In this document: in pieces, positions 42,650-55,275 of the stretch
Numbering within the stretch: the first letter of the stretch is position 1
Layout: every line of letters begins with the position of its first letter
Assembly (NCBI GenBank): GCA_001939145.1
Contig: LSRX01000180.1
Coordinates: 353,006 to 417,005 of the forward strand
Source of the DNA: Symbiodinium microadriaticum
Taxonomy: Eukaryota > Sar > Dinophyceae > Suessiales > Symbiodiniaceae
Direction of reading: 5' to 3'
Length of the DNA: 64,000 nucleotides
Made by a program: the position numbers and the translations under genes
The notes under the pieces: model-generated
What the model was told of the DNA's origin: nothing
Seen by the model: the letters and a program-made list of their open reading frames with translations, nothing else
Database searches by the model: none

Positions 42650-42742
42650 TGAGGGCCTTAATCACTACCAATACTATTTCGGGGGTTCCTTATTGTAGTT
42701 ATAGCAAAAAAACTAAGACCTGTTCGAATGATGAAGGCTCCT
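42650..42742. repeat. imperfect hairpin
   Basis: The left end GTATGAGGGCCTTAATCA pairs imperfectly with the right end around GATGAAGGCTCCTAC. It resembles the GGGGCCTTA-ended elements but is degraded. Confidence 0.3.
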
Positions 42743-43029
42743 ACGTTAATCCCTCCTGACTGCCCTGCAGGTCGTGGAAGGCCGGTTGGAGTTGCGACCC
42801 ACGAATACGGGCATGGGCTACGTCGCTGCTAAGGCCCAGATGCAGGGCTGTCCCACAAGACGGTTTCTTCCGAATCAGTACCCAGAAGCCGGTTCGAGCA
42901 GCATGATGGTCCTGTACTTGGTAGATGTTTTAGCAACAGAGGCTTTCGGATTCTGGAGAGTAAGGCAGGAAGGAACCTGCTATAACCTGCTGGTGTTTGA
43001 TGATTAATATCCTCAGGACCTTAAGGTTA

Positions 43030-43640
43030 AAAGTATAAGCGATCCCAGCCCGGTTCTAGCACGAATCCTCCTAAAGCTATGTTCCAACTTTCTGGGATTC
43101 GCTGTATAGGGCACCAGGAAAAAGCTGACAGTGCTTTAGATGGGTTGTCCATGCCCGACCGGGCATTGAACACAAGATCTACCGAAACTGGGGCCGAATG
43201 CGTATAATAGGCCTCGGAAAATGCATATGGGTTTGCGCAAAGCTCCGAGAGCTGAACTTGAGCAGCGTCTGGGTAAAGCATGTTCGGGTATGGGGATGGC
43301 ATTGAACGGCAGTTTTGCCTAAACTAGGGCCGAGTGTTTACCAGGCCTTGGAAAATGCATCTGGGCTTGGTCGGAGCACCGGGAACTGATTCGAGCAGTT
43401 TCTGGGAGGCAGCATTTTCGGGGATGTAGGACCAGCATCGAGATCCAGATTTATTGAAACCGGGGCCAAATTCGTTTCACAGGCCTTGGAAAATGCATTT
43501 GGGCTTGGTCGAGGCTTTGGAATCTCGATTTGGGTTCGGAGACTGGGATCAGGAACACCAGCAAAGCTGAAACAGCTCTAAATGTATTGTCTCAGCCTTG
43601 AAACCCTTGAAAAATGCAGTTTTGGTTTTATGGAAACCGA
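43030..43640. repeat. degenerate tandem array, unit about 136 bp
   Basis: AGGCCT(C/T)GGAAAATGCAT recurs at 43209, 43343 and 43481, with linked GGGGCC(G/A)AA, TTTCTGGGA-like and CATTTTCGGG-like words at matching offsets. Further degraded units flank it. Confidence 0.65.
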
Positions 43641-45680
43641 ACTAAAGCATTTTCAGTACGATTTTCGGGCCACTTGCGCGCGATTTGCAAGGCTCATGAC
43701 AACATGTGGAGCTTGGACGCAATGAGAAGAAACAGATCTGCCCTAGAGCCACTCACCCAGAACGAACGTCGAACCCGCTTCTAACATGGCCCCGACCCCG
43801 GAACTTCCCAGAAACCGGAACGAGACTGGAACACTTCAACCTGCCCCCGAAACCAAACCCGCACCGGAAGACGCCCCCGAACCTCCCCGCAGAACCTGGC
43901 CGCTTTTGCCGGAACCTGCCCGGACCCCGTCCCGAACCGGTCCCGGAACCTTACCCCTGCCGTTCAAGAACCTCTCCGGAACCCGCCAAGGAACCTGCCG
44001 CAGGCCTTGCCCCAATCTACCCCAAACCTTATTTCGGCTAAAGACTCCCGAGCTCACGCTGTTGGGGAAAAACGTTTGAAAACAGCTGGCAGAAAAGCTA
44101 CGTGGGCATAACTGTTCTCACGCTGACTACACGTAGAGTGGCATAAACTCATTCGGCCCTCTTGAGGACATCTCACTAGGTGACGCCCTGTTTTTCGACA
44201 CCGCCTTTTCCTCTGCCCCTGTCAATGGTGCCTCGGAGATGCAGAAGAATGTAGACCTTTTGTTTTTGGTTCCAGCGTTTAGGAAGAGGCTGAGCACGGA
44301 ATTCATGAAGCATTCGAATTGCAGGTGCCTCCTAAGCCAAGCCCTCAGCTGAACGCCTGGGTTTTGCGGGGGTTCGACGAAGCCCAAGATAAGCAGCCGT
44401 CGTCAGGGTTCCTGTCAGCCCAACAAGGCAGTCTTCCTCGCCCCGAATCGGCCATCGCTCATAGCTATGAGTGGGTTCATGTATTTATGGAGAACTAGTT
44501 GAGAGACATTGTTGCCTGCAGCTGCAGATGAGGAGCGAAAGAGTACTTCTGCCTCATTGCGGAGAAAGCCATACGAAACTTGGCAACACGGGCTCCCTGT
44601 TAAAAGTTAGTTGCAGTTGCAAGAATCGCCAAGCTGCACCTCTGCCCTAGGAGTTTGGTTTGAATGCTGCCGATTCTCCGTCTAAGTCTCAATGCGGTTT
44701 AATCGAGATGGCAGCCGTGCTTGTGGAGGAAAGGGGCACCGAGATCGGCGAGTCAGTGCCCGCAGCATGGCTTCACCATGGCAGGAGTGCAAAACACGCA
44801 CTCAGCACATGTTGTGGGGCCGATTCTACAACGTGTGATCGAGCTTTTACTGCATTATAACGTGTCCTGCAAGACACTTCGTTATTTGGTTGCTGTGGAC
44901 TGCCACACGAGGCCTTTCTGACCCTAAACCTACACGAAAACCCTAAACGCGAAGCTTACACAAGAGATGACAAAGAAACCAGTATTGTCATGAGGTGCAG
45001 ATGCCCAAGCCGACTTCTACTATGCCTCGGTGTTACAGCTGGGTACCAAGGACGGCAGGCTGCAAGGGTTTGAGCCGGAGCTACGGCTACTCACTCATTT
45101 TGTGGATATTGCCTTCTGGATTTTCTGTTTCGGTGCTGCCTCAACGCTTCTGACACTCTAGTCTGCGATAATATACTATAATGTACTAGAATGCAGTATC
45201 ATTCTGGCATGAGGACAGTCATGACAGGGCCACGCTCGACGACGCCGAAGTGGATGCTGACATGAAAGAGCAGATTCTAGTCTGTCCCCTGACAGAGATG
45301 GAAAAGCTTATTGCGTCAGTCGTAGATCAGGTGTACGAGTACATACATTCCACATGCTACCGTTCGGGAACACCCAGGCTCCATCGCTGAAGCGAATTGC
45401 CTTTACTGCACGCAGGACTGTGTGGTCTTTGTCGGGGATGTGCTGCGTTTGCCGGTATAGTCGCGATTTCGGCATCTACTGTAAGGATTTCTCTTTGAAA
45501 GAAGCATCGACAGCCAGCCATTTACTTTCTGTGAACACAACAAATGTCGCATGCAAGGGCTGGATCACTAGGCAACAGGTCGGAATTTATGCAAGCGTCT
45601 TGGTCAAAAAGCATCTGCACGCGTTGCGTCCGTATGCCCGTTTGTGAACATTGAGTGTACAAAGTACAAAGATTATGTAT

Positions 45681-45683
45681 ATA

Positions 45684-45719
<36 letters not shown>

Positions 45720-45936
45720 TGTATGTATATTTATATATACATACACATGCAGACACACACACATATTTACATGTACATGCAAGTGCATGCATGAACATGT
45801 GTATATCTTATAGTCTAGATCTACCTACCTACCTACCTTCCTACCTACCTACCTACTTACCTACCTACCTACCTACCTACCTACCTACTTACCTACCTAC
45901 CTACCTACCTACCTACCTACCTACCTACCTACCTAC
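45681..45936. repeat. tetranucleotide arrays left of the gap
   Basis: GTAT units (45690-45728), then ACAT/CATG words, then a long CTAC array (45822-45936) running into the gap. Confidence 0.95.
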
Positions 45937-46776
45937 NNNNNNNNNNNNNNNNNNNNNNNNNNNNNNNNNNNNNNNNNNNNNNNNNNNNNNNNNNNNNNNN
46001 NNNNNNNNNNNNNNNNNNNNNNNNNNNNNNNNNNNNNNNNNNNNNNNNNNNNNNNNNNNNNNNNNNNNNNNNNNNNNNNNNNNNNNNNNNNNNNNNNNNN
46101 NNNNNNNNNNNNNNNNNNNNNNNNNNNNNNNNNNNNNNNNNNNNNNNNNNNNNNNNNNNNNNNNNNNNNNNNNNNNNNNNNNNNNNNNNNNNNNNNNNNN
46201 NNNNNNNNNNNNNNNNNNNNNNNNNNNNNNNNNNNNNNNNNNNNNNNNNNNNNNNNNNNNNNNNNNNNNNNNNNNNNNNNNNNNNNNNNNNNNNNNNNNN
46301 NNNNNNNNNNNNNNNNNNNNNNNNNNNNNNNNNNNNNNNNNNNNNNNNNNNNNNNNNNNNNNNNNNNNNNNNNNNNNNNNNNNNNNNNNNNNNNNNNNNN
46401 NNNNNNNNNNNNNNNNNNNNNNNNNNNNNNNNNNNNNNNNNNNNNNNNNNNNNNNNNNNNNNNNNNNNNNNNNNNNNNNNNNNNNNNNNNNNNNNNNNNN
46501 NNNNNNNNNNNNNNNNNNNNNNNNNNNNNNNNNNNNNNNNNNNNNNNNNNNNNNNNNNNNNNNNNNNNNNNNNNNNNNNNNNNNNNNNNNNNNNNNNNNN
46601 NNNNNNNNNNNNNNNNNNNNNNNNNNNNNNNNNNNNNNNNNNNNNNNNNNNNNNNNNNNNNNNNNNNNNNNNNNNNNNNNNNNNNNNNNNNNNNNNNNNN
46701 NNNNNNNNNNNNNNNNNNNNNNNNNNNNNNNNNNNNNNNNNNNNNNNNNNNNNNNNNNNNNNNNNNNNNNNNNNNN
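45937..46776. other. assembly gap (840 N)
   Basis: All bases are unknown. Apparent open frames across it are artefacts. Confidence 1.
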
Positions 46777-46960
46777 TGCAATGTAATGTAATGTCATGTA
46801 ACGTACGTACGTACGTACGTACGTATGTGTGTATGTATGTATGTATGTATGTATGTATGTATGTATGTATGTATGTGTGTGTATGTGTATTGTATAAGTA
46901 TGTGTATGTATGTATGCATGTATTTATATATATATATATAGACATATATGTATATATACA
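46777..46960. repeat. tetranucleotide arrays right of the gap
   Basis: ATGTA words, then ACGT units (46799-46824), then ATGT units (46825-46876), then mixed TATG/TA. Confidence 0.95.
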
Positions 46961-48317
46961 TGAGTGCGTGTGGACGCCTGCATGTCCAAAGCTCGAAAGC
47001 TCGGTACCTAAAACGGGCCGTGCAAGGAGCCCGATCAAGTTGCGCTCTTCGTGTCCGCCGCACGCTTCAACCACTCCTGTGCGTGCCGCGTCGTGTAAAG
47101 TGCGGAGATCTTCTTGTTTTGACTTGTCCTACCCACCAAGAAGATTTGGATTTCATGGCTTGGGGTGCTAGCATCCATCAAGTCCAGGTGTAAAGGCCCT
47201 GATGCTTCCTGTTCGGGCTTGGGAACAAGGCATAGAACCTCCGGGCGTAAGATCTTAATTGTCATGTGCTCCTGCAGTGACTCTTACACAGCAGCAACGG
47301 CATAGGTACATGAACAAGGGATCCTTTCACGACCACTTGTCATATCTTGAAGTGCAACCTGAATCAAAGACCCCTGTTCATCGGTACAGCCAAGACCGAA
47401 TGCTAGCTTCGACAGCAGCCGCGGGTCGCACCTCGGCTTGACATGAGAATACTGTCCCAGACTCGGTGGATACTGCCACAGAAATCCATGCAGCTGACGG
47501 GTCATGGCTGCTTTGTGATGATGGATCAAGGCCCCTCCCCAGCAAATCGCTTGAGACTGCCACCCGACCATGTTATTCCCGACAACACCGCCACAGCTGT
47601 GACCTCGGTTCGTTGGTCGATGGGTTAAACTACCCGCGCCCCCCAAGTGCCAAGGTATAACTGGCAAAGCTGGTACCTGAAAGCTTGGCAGTGTACAAAA
47701 ACAATAATACGCGTGATAATTCAGAAGCCCAGGCTTTTGGTGAAGGCCCTTGTGGCAATCCCAGCTGGGGAGGAGGCCTCAGCCAAAACTTCAGACACTT
47801 CATGTTGCTTAGTCATTGCTTGAGCCACACTGGTCAATTAGTTGTTCTTAAGACAACAGGAATATAGGAAGCTTGGCATTGCAAAGCAACAAGGGGTGAC
47901 AATCATGATCGTGCGTACGAGGTGACTCACACATTCTGGGACAGCCGCCTTTGTTCTTCCAAGGTGGCATGCAAAACCCAGATGTCCGGAGCCTGCAAAA
48001 AAGCTAGGACCCGCCATGTCTCTTCTGAGCCCCGTGACCCGTCCGATCCCTTCGACTACATAGTCTAGCGTAGTTGGAAGGAGCCGCAGGGGAGGTTGAT
48101 GGTTGAGGCCCCAAACCTTGAATCATAAGCCACTGCAGCAAAAGGGAACAAGGCCAAGATTGAAAGAGAGAGATAGGGAGATAGGGCGTAGGGGACCGCC
48201 TTTTAGAGTCCCGGTTGCGTTGATCGGGTTGACAGATGCAGTCTGAAGTCTGTTGTTAGTCACGTAGAACAGTGAAGATGCAACCGCGGAGAGGCAGGGA
48301 CACGAGATCGGCGCCTA

Positions 48318-48372
48318 AAACTCCAAAACCCTAAACCCCTAAACCCTAAAACCTAAACCCTAAACCCCAATG
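48318..48372 (-). repeat. interstitial CCCTAAA tract
   Basis: About seven CCCTAAA-type units with one-base length variation. Confidence 0.8.
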
Positions 48373-49696
48373 GACCCCTAAGCCTGGTCCTTCCCGAAAC
48401 CCTGAGCTCGGCCAGGTGACAGTAAGCTATCTTCCCGGCGAGCTTCTGTCCGAGGCCCCGCTTGGACTCAGAATTTGGACAAGGTGCTGTTAAAGAGTAT
48501 AAAAGAGTATAAAATATTTAAACAGGTTATATATATATATATATGTTAATAATATGTATATCAATCAATCTATATATATATATATATTAATGTATATATT
48601 ACATGCTCATGTATGTAACATAGCCTGTTAGTATTATACTGTGTATACAGGCAATAGACATATGTGTATACATCTATATACGAGCATGTGATCTGGGCTG
48701 CGTTGAAGTTTATGTGGCAGGCGTGGTACTTTTGATTACCAGATGTTTTCCGGAATCATGCCAAGGGCTAAACATACCCAAACTGCAGCGTTTTGATGAA
48801 AGCTTTCGACACATGTCCGTCAGTAGCCCCCATTCCCCTACTCCGAAAGCAAGAGAGGGGAGAACGGCAGGGAAAAAAAGGGGCGCCGGCCTTATGTGCA
48901 GCCCTCTTTATTGCGGCCTCTTCCAGGGTGTCGGCAAGAGACGCGAGCGCCTCCTCAACGGTCGTGGCTTTCACTGCAGGCCATTGGAGAGGAGTTTAAG
49001 TTTGTTTTCTGTTTAGGGCGCGGGGGTTCGGTGCAGAATCTCAGCCAGTGCTGAGCTTCAGAGCGTGGGTGGACTCGGGCCCAACTACAAAGAAGAGCAG
49101 AAGAAGTTGCAGAACACGAAGTAGAACCTGAGAACCTGCATCCACCATCATCGTTGCGCCGAGGGATCGGTGTGCCTAGGCCTTCGAAACTGATTGGGTT
49201 AAGAGGGGGGTTCCGGGAGGTGAGGATTTCCTCAGAAGCCTCTGCAATCATCTGCAGACCTACCTTGTTCCGTGCTAAAAGCAGCGAATCTTCGTGCACA
49301 CCGAAAAAAAACCTCATCTCCAGTAGGCCAAGATTGTAGGGAGCTGCTGCAGCCGCCGTGCCAAACCCCCAGGGTTTGAGCTGACTCTTTGGGCCCGCGA
49401 GTTCCCAATTCTCTGTCAAGTCGTCTATTCCCTAGAACCCTTCTTCCCTGAACGGCTTTAGGGTTTAGGGCTGAACCCTGAACCCTGTAGAGCCCCTGTA
49501 GATAGACTATAGAGACCCTGTAGAGACCCTGTTAGAGCATATTCCGCCCGACAGGTGCCTTCGATGTCAAGAGGAAAGTGGGGAGAGCAGCCACCAGTGA
49601 GCGCAGATCGAGCTAGGTCTTGCAGACTTCGAGTCCGAAGGGCTACCCGGAGATCCCAATACACCCCCCCAGTTAAGGAATGCATAACTTGAATCA

Positions 49697-49801
49697 TCAT
49701 ATGATAAGGCTTGTTAAGACTCCTATATTTTAAGGTATATTCCCTAATTGATGGATTAAGGAATCTGTCTTAAACAGTACTGTAAGGGCCTCATATCATG
49801 G
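49697..49801. mobile_element. imperfect palindromic element
   Basis: The outer arms (TCATATGATAAGGC) and inner arms (TTGTTAAGAC) pair with the right side in reverse complement with several mismatches. Size and AT-rich centre match the other small hairpin elements here. Confidence 0.4.
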
Positions 49802-50390
49802 TTTAAATGTAAATCCTGAATCAAGGGATATTGGGATCTCGAAATAATCACGGCTTTCAGTTCGGGCTTGGGGATCATCGTTCAAGCTTAGGGTTTAGGT
49901 CTAGGGCCAAATCTTTATTTCTTGTTGGATGGCACATGTTCTGTATGTTTTACTGGTCTCGGTAGTGGAGGGTAATGGCCATGCTCCAGAAAGGTCGTGC
50001 AGTGTAACGGTAGCATGTGCTGAGCTTGCACAAGGTGCACGCCCACCGATCGCCACAGCATAAGCGGCTGCGCCCAAAAAAGTGATTTTCTCTTGTGCTT
50101 CTGGGAGCTGGCACGGAGTAGGAGTACAGCACCTCTTAGACGGAGAGGTGTAGCAATCTACATTGGAGAATGGAGAATGTGCGATGGTGCAAAGGATTCA
50201 CCACCACAAAACCTGAGTCTTGTCACATCATTGCACGGCTTACTGAGGACGTCTACATTCATCGAAGCAGTCTCCCGGCGAGTATTGTGGTAGGGAAGTG
50301 AGGGATCGAGAGCCGCCAGACGCATGCGGGGTCGGGCTTCGCCGTGTCGCGCAATAGGAGCTTTGCATCCCCCGAGAGCCCAACACCACT

Positions 50391-50459
50391 TCATTAAGGA
50401 ATACACGTCAACTCACAATATCGATCCCCCATTGTTTAAGGTATGTTCCTTAATAAAGG
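50391..50459. repeat. short hairpin with TTAAGGAA arms
   Basis: ATTAAGGAATA on the left pairs with TATGTTCCTTAATA on the right across about 70 bp. Confidence 0.35.
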
Positions 50460-50765
50460 GGTATGTTCCCACTGAACAGGCACCGCCTACCAGAGGAAAA
50501 GCAAGAGCACACATTCGTCGAAGGTCCAGCAGTTGACAAGACCACATGGACACCCTAAAAAGGGCCCTAATTGGGGTTATGATACTAATGGGTCTATAAA
50601 AGAACTACTTACTAAGTCCCGCCAGGCAGAGCAGTTTTTGTCCCGCGCACCGGTGGCGCCAAAAGCTGCTCCATCTGAGCAAAGAAGTCCTGGTCTTACC
50701 CTTTGAGGTGTTTTGGAAGTCCCCTTCCTGCGTTCTCTTGCCTTGATCTTGCCTGAGGTGCCGCA

Positions 50766-51074
50766 GTGCCTCAACGACATGCAGCGGTCCCGCAGCAACA
50801 GCCCCAGGTCCAACAGGCCCAGCAACTGCAGCGGCAGTTGCATCCACAGACATACGCTGCACAGCCACAAGTGGCAAAAGACTCCAGGAACAGGCAGAGC
50901 CGGGCACCGAGCGGCTCGCAGCGCCATTCGAAGCAAGGGCTTGAGGCTTCTGCCCCAAAGACAGGGCAGGATGCACAAGTTCAGGGCCGAGACGCAGTCC
51001 AGAAAGCACAGTGGAAACGGCTGCCCCGGCTTGTTTGCGGAGCCCAGCTTGCCGATGTTTTGCAATGTCTTTGA
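50766..51074 (+). CDS. candidate Gln-rich exon
   Basis: The frame gives a Gln-rich run (PQQQPQVQQAQQLQRQLHPQ) followed by a basic Ser/Gln segment, 102 codons to a stop. Composition differs from the surrounding simple repeats and looks protein-like, but no domain is recognised and splice boundaries are unknown. Confidence 0.25.
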   Translation: MPQRHAAVPQQQPQVQQAQQLQRQLHPQTYAAQPQVAKDSRNRQSRAPSGSQRHSKQGLEASAPKTGQDAQVQGRDAVQKAQWKRLPRLVCGAQLADVLQCL

Positions 51075-51689
51075 AAAGGCGACTTTGCACTGCCGCTACG
51101 GCGGTGGTAGTGGTTACACAACAAGTGGTGGTGTTGGGTGGGTATCATCGTGGTTGTGTTATATTGTTGCAATTGCTGTCTTTTGCCTTGTCTTTAGTTG
51201 TTGATACTGCTGCTCGCTGCTTCGTACGTTGCTGTTGACTTGGTTGTTGGGCTCGGGCTTGTGGCAAGCGCTGCCGTTCTGAAACCAATTATTGCACTAG
51301 CTGTTGTTCTTATTGTTGTTGTCATCTTTGATGGTGATGCTGGTTCTGGTGCTGGTTGTTGCTGCCTTTGGGCTTGTGGACCTTAACAAGTGATGCTGTT
51401 GTGGATGCTGCTGGTGAAGCTGGTGGCACTGGCGAATGTAATACTGCTTGCGTACATGGACAGCTGTGCCATACCGTGTTTACACGTGGTGCCGTTTGTG
51501 TAGTCCTGAGAACTCTTGTGACCGCCGGAGCGAGTAGCAACAGTATTTGCAGTAATAGTGCTGTCGTTGCAGCAGACGCCGAACTCGCAGTCGCAGCAGT
51601 TCAGGCATCGTTGTAGTAGTCGTGGCCGTTGCAGTCGTAGTCGTCGTTGGGGCAGCTGCAGCAGTAGGAGTTGCAGAAGCACACAGTCG

Positions 51690-52018
51690 ACCGTAGACCT
51701 CGTGGTAGCAGCAGTAAGAGAAGTCGTCGTCGTCGTCGTAGTAGTAGTAGTAGTAGAAGTCCTAGTCGTAGTGGAAGTGGTAGTGGTATTGGTATTGGAA
51801 GTGGCAGTGATAGTGGTAGTGGTGGTGGTAGTAGCAGCAGCAGCAGGAGTAGGAGTAGGAGCCGGAGCACCGGCAGGGACAGTAGCAGGAGTAGGAGTAG
51901 TGGTTGTAGTAATGGCTGTAGTAGTGGTAGTAGTAGCAGTCGTAGTAGTCATAGTCGTAGTCGAAGTCGTAGCGTCGTCGTAGCCGTAGTCGTAGTCGTA
52001 GTCGTAGTCGTAGTCGTA

Positions 52019-52097
<79 letters not shown>

Positions 52098-52109
52098 CAG
52101 TAGTAGCAG

Positions 52110-52156
<47 letters not shown>

Positions 52157-52207
52157 ATAGTAGTAGTAGTAGTAGTAGTAGTTGTTGTTGTTGTAGTAGT
52201 AGTAGTG

Positions 52208-52265
<58 letters not shown>

Positions 52266-52362
52266 TGGTAGTGGTAGTGGTAGTGGTAGTGGTAGTGGTA
52301 GTAGCATGTATGTATGTATGTATGTATGTATGTATGTATGTATGTATGTATGTATGTATGTA
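51690..52362. repeat. long compound trinucleotide, hexanucleotide and tetranucleotide repeat
   Basis: GTA/GTC units dominate for about 550 bp, with a pure GTC block near 52019-52054, then GTA to about 52258, a GTGGTA hexanucleotide block (52257-52302), and ATGT units (52306-52362). Poly-Val, Ser-Arg or Leu frames are translations of the repeat. Confidence 0.95.
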
Positions 52363-52500
52363 TATGTGTGTGTGTATATCAGCAGCAGCAGCAGGAGCAG
52401 TAGTGGTAGCGGTGGCAGTGATACGAGCTGCAATAGCACAAGCAAAGCAACACGACGATCACGCTGTTTTGCCGGGTGACCTCTTGTCAAGACTTTAAGA

Positions 52501-52746
52501 GATCCTATTCAATTCTGGTATTCTCAGCCGTGTGATCATCTTCGCATCGCCAGGAAGCGCGATGGACCGATTTTTCCCGTCGGGAGCGTGGTGCATCTCG
52601 ACTTCCAGGGAAAGATTGAACTGGCCCGAAAGCCGCAAGCATACACCCTGCGGCAGTGGCACCATTCTCATCCGATCGACCGTCCGGTAGACATTTCAGG
52701 AATACCGCCGGGGTTTTCCTTGTGGTTATACTCAGGCCATTCATGA
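52501..52746 (+). CDS. candidate terminal exon, unknown product
   Basis: Right after the repeat tract a frame runs 81 codons to TGA at 52744-52746. It contains FWYSQPCDHLRIARKRDG, VGSVVHLDFQGKIELAR and a C-terminal GIPPGFSLWLYSGHS. Codon usage and residue mix look coding. No family was recognised and no start can be assigned. Confidence 0.3.
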   Translation, partial: DPIQFWYSQPCDHLRIARKRDGPIFPVGSVVHLDFQGKIELARKPQAYTLRQWHHSHPIDRPVDISGIPPGFSLWLYSGHS

Positions 52747-55232
52747 TACTAGCTGCCAGAAATTGTTGTTCGCTCCCGTCGTCTTGCTAACTCACAAAGG
52801 AAATGGGTTAGGAGGCCGCATGCAACGCAAGCCTTGAAAAACCTCGATTGGGGTACGAGTCTCTACATAGAAGTCCCATTCCAAAAACTCTAAAGCCCAG
52901 ACCAAGAGCCTCAAACTCAGCCCCCTGGCATTTAACCGCACTGACAACTACAGCAGAACTGGGGCCATGAGCTGTTCTGATCTTTCGACTTCTTCGGTGA
53001 CAATAAGATCAACATGAAACAAGCAGCATCGATTGCAGCAGCTTAAAGTCCTTCACAAAGTGGGTTCAGGGGTTCAGGGAAGCCCGAGGGGCTTCAAGTA
53101 GGACTCTCCTTGTACCCTCAAAAAGGGGTAAGTTGTCCCAAACACTGGGTATTTAGGGTCGAAGTGGGTATTTAGGGTCGAAGAGAGGGTAGATGCAGGG
53201 TCTAGGGAAGTGCATGTTCCATTCCTGGGCAAGGGGCTGTGCAGTCAAGGCAGTACTGGAGCTCTACCAAAGGCCACTGGTCACAGCCCGGTTCTTGCAG
53301 TTTGGATTTCAAAAGCGCATGTAAGGGCCGGGGCTCAGGTGATGTGTTTGTTGCTATTCTGCTGTTCCTCATACATAAGTTGCAATGAAGCACGGGTACG
53401 GAAAATGAGAGCGGTAGTGACGGTAGTGAAAAACCGATGTATTGGTGGTGCTTAAACACACATAAGCTTGATGCTGTGCACACTGTAGAGAAAAGCCAAG
53501 TCAGCGATGGGCCCTAATTCCAAGTTGCAGTCGGTTTTAAGCCAGCATCCCGCCTTCAAAGTGAAATGCTCAGTTTGTCCATGCACCATATGACACACCC
53601 GCTGGTCAGTCCGAGTCCCGGCACGTTTCGTGATCGGCGGTCGGTGTGTCGATGTGGATGCTACTCGGCGTTCGCTGACGCAACATGGCGCAACTCTTGA
53701 TGTTCGTGTCGGCACGCTCGCTTATCCTAACCATGGTGGGTGTTCAATACAAGCTTCTGAGACCGGGCCACTAAGTGTCGGAATGCCCGAATACCTGGCC
53801 GGAGTGCACCGTAAGAGCGAATTGACACGATGATCGAGACACAGGCAGGCACCTGCCACAATGTGGAACGAGACATCGACCGGGGCACGGAACCGAACAC
53901 CGAGCAACAGATCGACCGGAACACCAGAATTGCGGTAAAAGTACCTTGAGCCTTTTCTCTCGCTTGCGGCTCCTTCACCTTTGTGTTTTGCGATTCCTTC
54001 TCGCAGGTCCATGAGAAAATAAAAGACGGGAGGTCGTCTATGGATCTATGGGTTTCCAGGCAGTCCTTGCGAAACAGCTCGGATTCCCATGAAGGCAAGT
54101 GGGTCACGACTCGTGTCAAAGCGCTGCATCTGGACGAACATGGCAAAGTGACTGCTTATGCGACTCGCTTGCAAGGCAGCTTTTGCGATGACCAGCATTG
54201 CACTTGAACTTTCGTGTGGCCGTCTTTCCCAAAAAGTTGTCCTGCTGTTGGACAACATGGTAAATGACAATGCTGCTTGCACTTCACTCATAGCACTTCG
54301 TGGTCACACACTCTGAATCCTAAATCCGGTCTGCTTGTGCTCCCTGCTTCAACAGCAAGGACTGCTCGGGCAAGCCTTATGCACTGGCGACGAAGGCGCA
54401 AGCAGGGTGATTCAACATTGAGTTCGAGGTTTGCATGCATTCGCATGTCTTAGTCGCCTTGTACTCTCTCCCGGGTTGATTTAGCGTCGTTTCGCCTTGT
54501 GCTCTTCGACGCCAAGCTTCTCTTTGCAATGTCCTCACCCGAACTGAAGCAGCTGCACGAAGTGGGGAATGTCATCGATTCTGTTTGCTCTTACTTCGTT
54601 CACGTCTTGCATGAATATTACTCGTCACTGTTCGGCTGCCCTTCTCACGTACCCAGATGCAGGACAGTTGCAGCTTGCATCAAGAAGTTTTTTTGTAGCA
54701 AAACCTTTGCAAAGGTGCGGGCAGCGCCGCAAAAACTGCAGCAAAAGGCAGTGTTCCCGCTGCCAGCTGCCCACAACTCACTTATCTCCATCTGGTGTGC
54801 GCCTGCTGGACTTCGGTGTTGGATCCGATCTGATCACCCATGTCTTCGAAGCCGAAGCCAAGCCTGAATGCACGAATGAGCGCTGGCAGACAGGTTTCAC
54901 AGACAGAGTATCAGCCGAGCAGGCAACGACCGGCCAAGCGCCGCGAGCTGCAGCCGCTGCAGCTACTCCCAAGGAAGCTGGCACAGGGCCACCTGCTGCA
55001 GGAACAGCAGTAAAAGCCTTTGAAAGAAAGGTGGTACCGCCACGCCCGGCACTTAGGTATTCTCTTGCGGCTTCATTGGTTTCCGCTGAAAAACAATCTG
55101 CACAGCTGAAACTGTTGCAAGCTTGGCAACAGCACCAAAGGGGGAACGCAACGCAAGGTTACCCGTACTCGGAGCAATAGTAGTACATTGGCGGTGCTAC
55201 TACTGGCCGTGGTTGCCGCGGTGGCAGTGGAG

Positions 55233-55243
55233 CAGTAGTCGTT

Positions 55244-55275
<32 letters not shown>
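55233..55275. repeat. (GTC)n trinucleotide run
   Basis: About twelve GTC units followed by GTA units. Confidence 0.9.

Larger units (their letters stand above)
38356..45680. other. gene-poor stretch
   Basis: No exon could be firmly supported. A 168-codon plus-strand frame at 38635-39141 and others near 41553 and 44660 have no recognised features. It contains a hairpin element at 40094, CCCTAAA words at 41100, a possible hairpin at 42650-42740, and a degenerate tandem array at 43030-43640. CCCGGAAC-type GC-rich low-complexity sequence lies at 43780-44035. Confidence 0.4.
46961..50739. other. gene-poor stretch
   Basis: No gene could be supported. It contains CCCTAAA tracts at 48318-48372, TA runs near 48525-48600, and palindromic elements at 49697-49801 and 50391-50459. 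Open frames at 47284-47667 (minus) and 48955-49419 (minus) are unassigned. Confidence 0.4.

Noticed and set aside
45644..47074. Long open frames on both strands across 45.6-47.1 kb
   Set aside because: They consist of the N gap plus tetranucleotide repeats.
51671..52498. Poly-Val, Ser/Arg and Leu open frames of up to 275 codons
   Set aside because: Pure translations of the trinucleotide and tetranucleotide tract.
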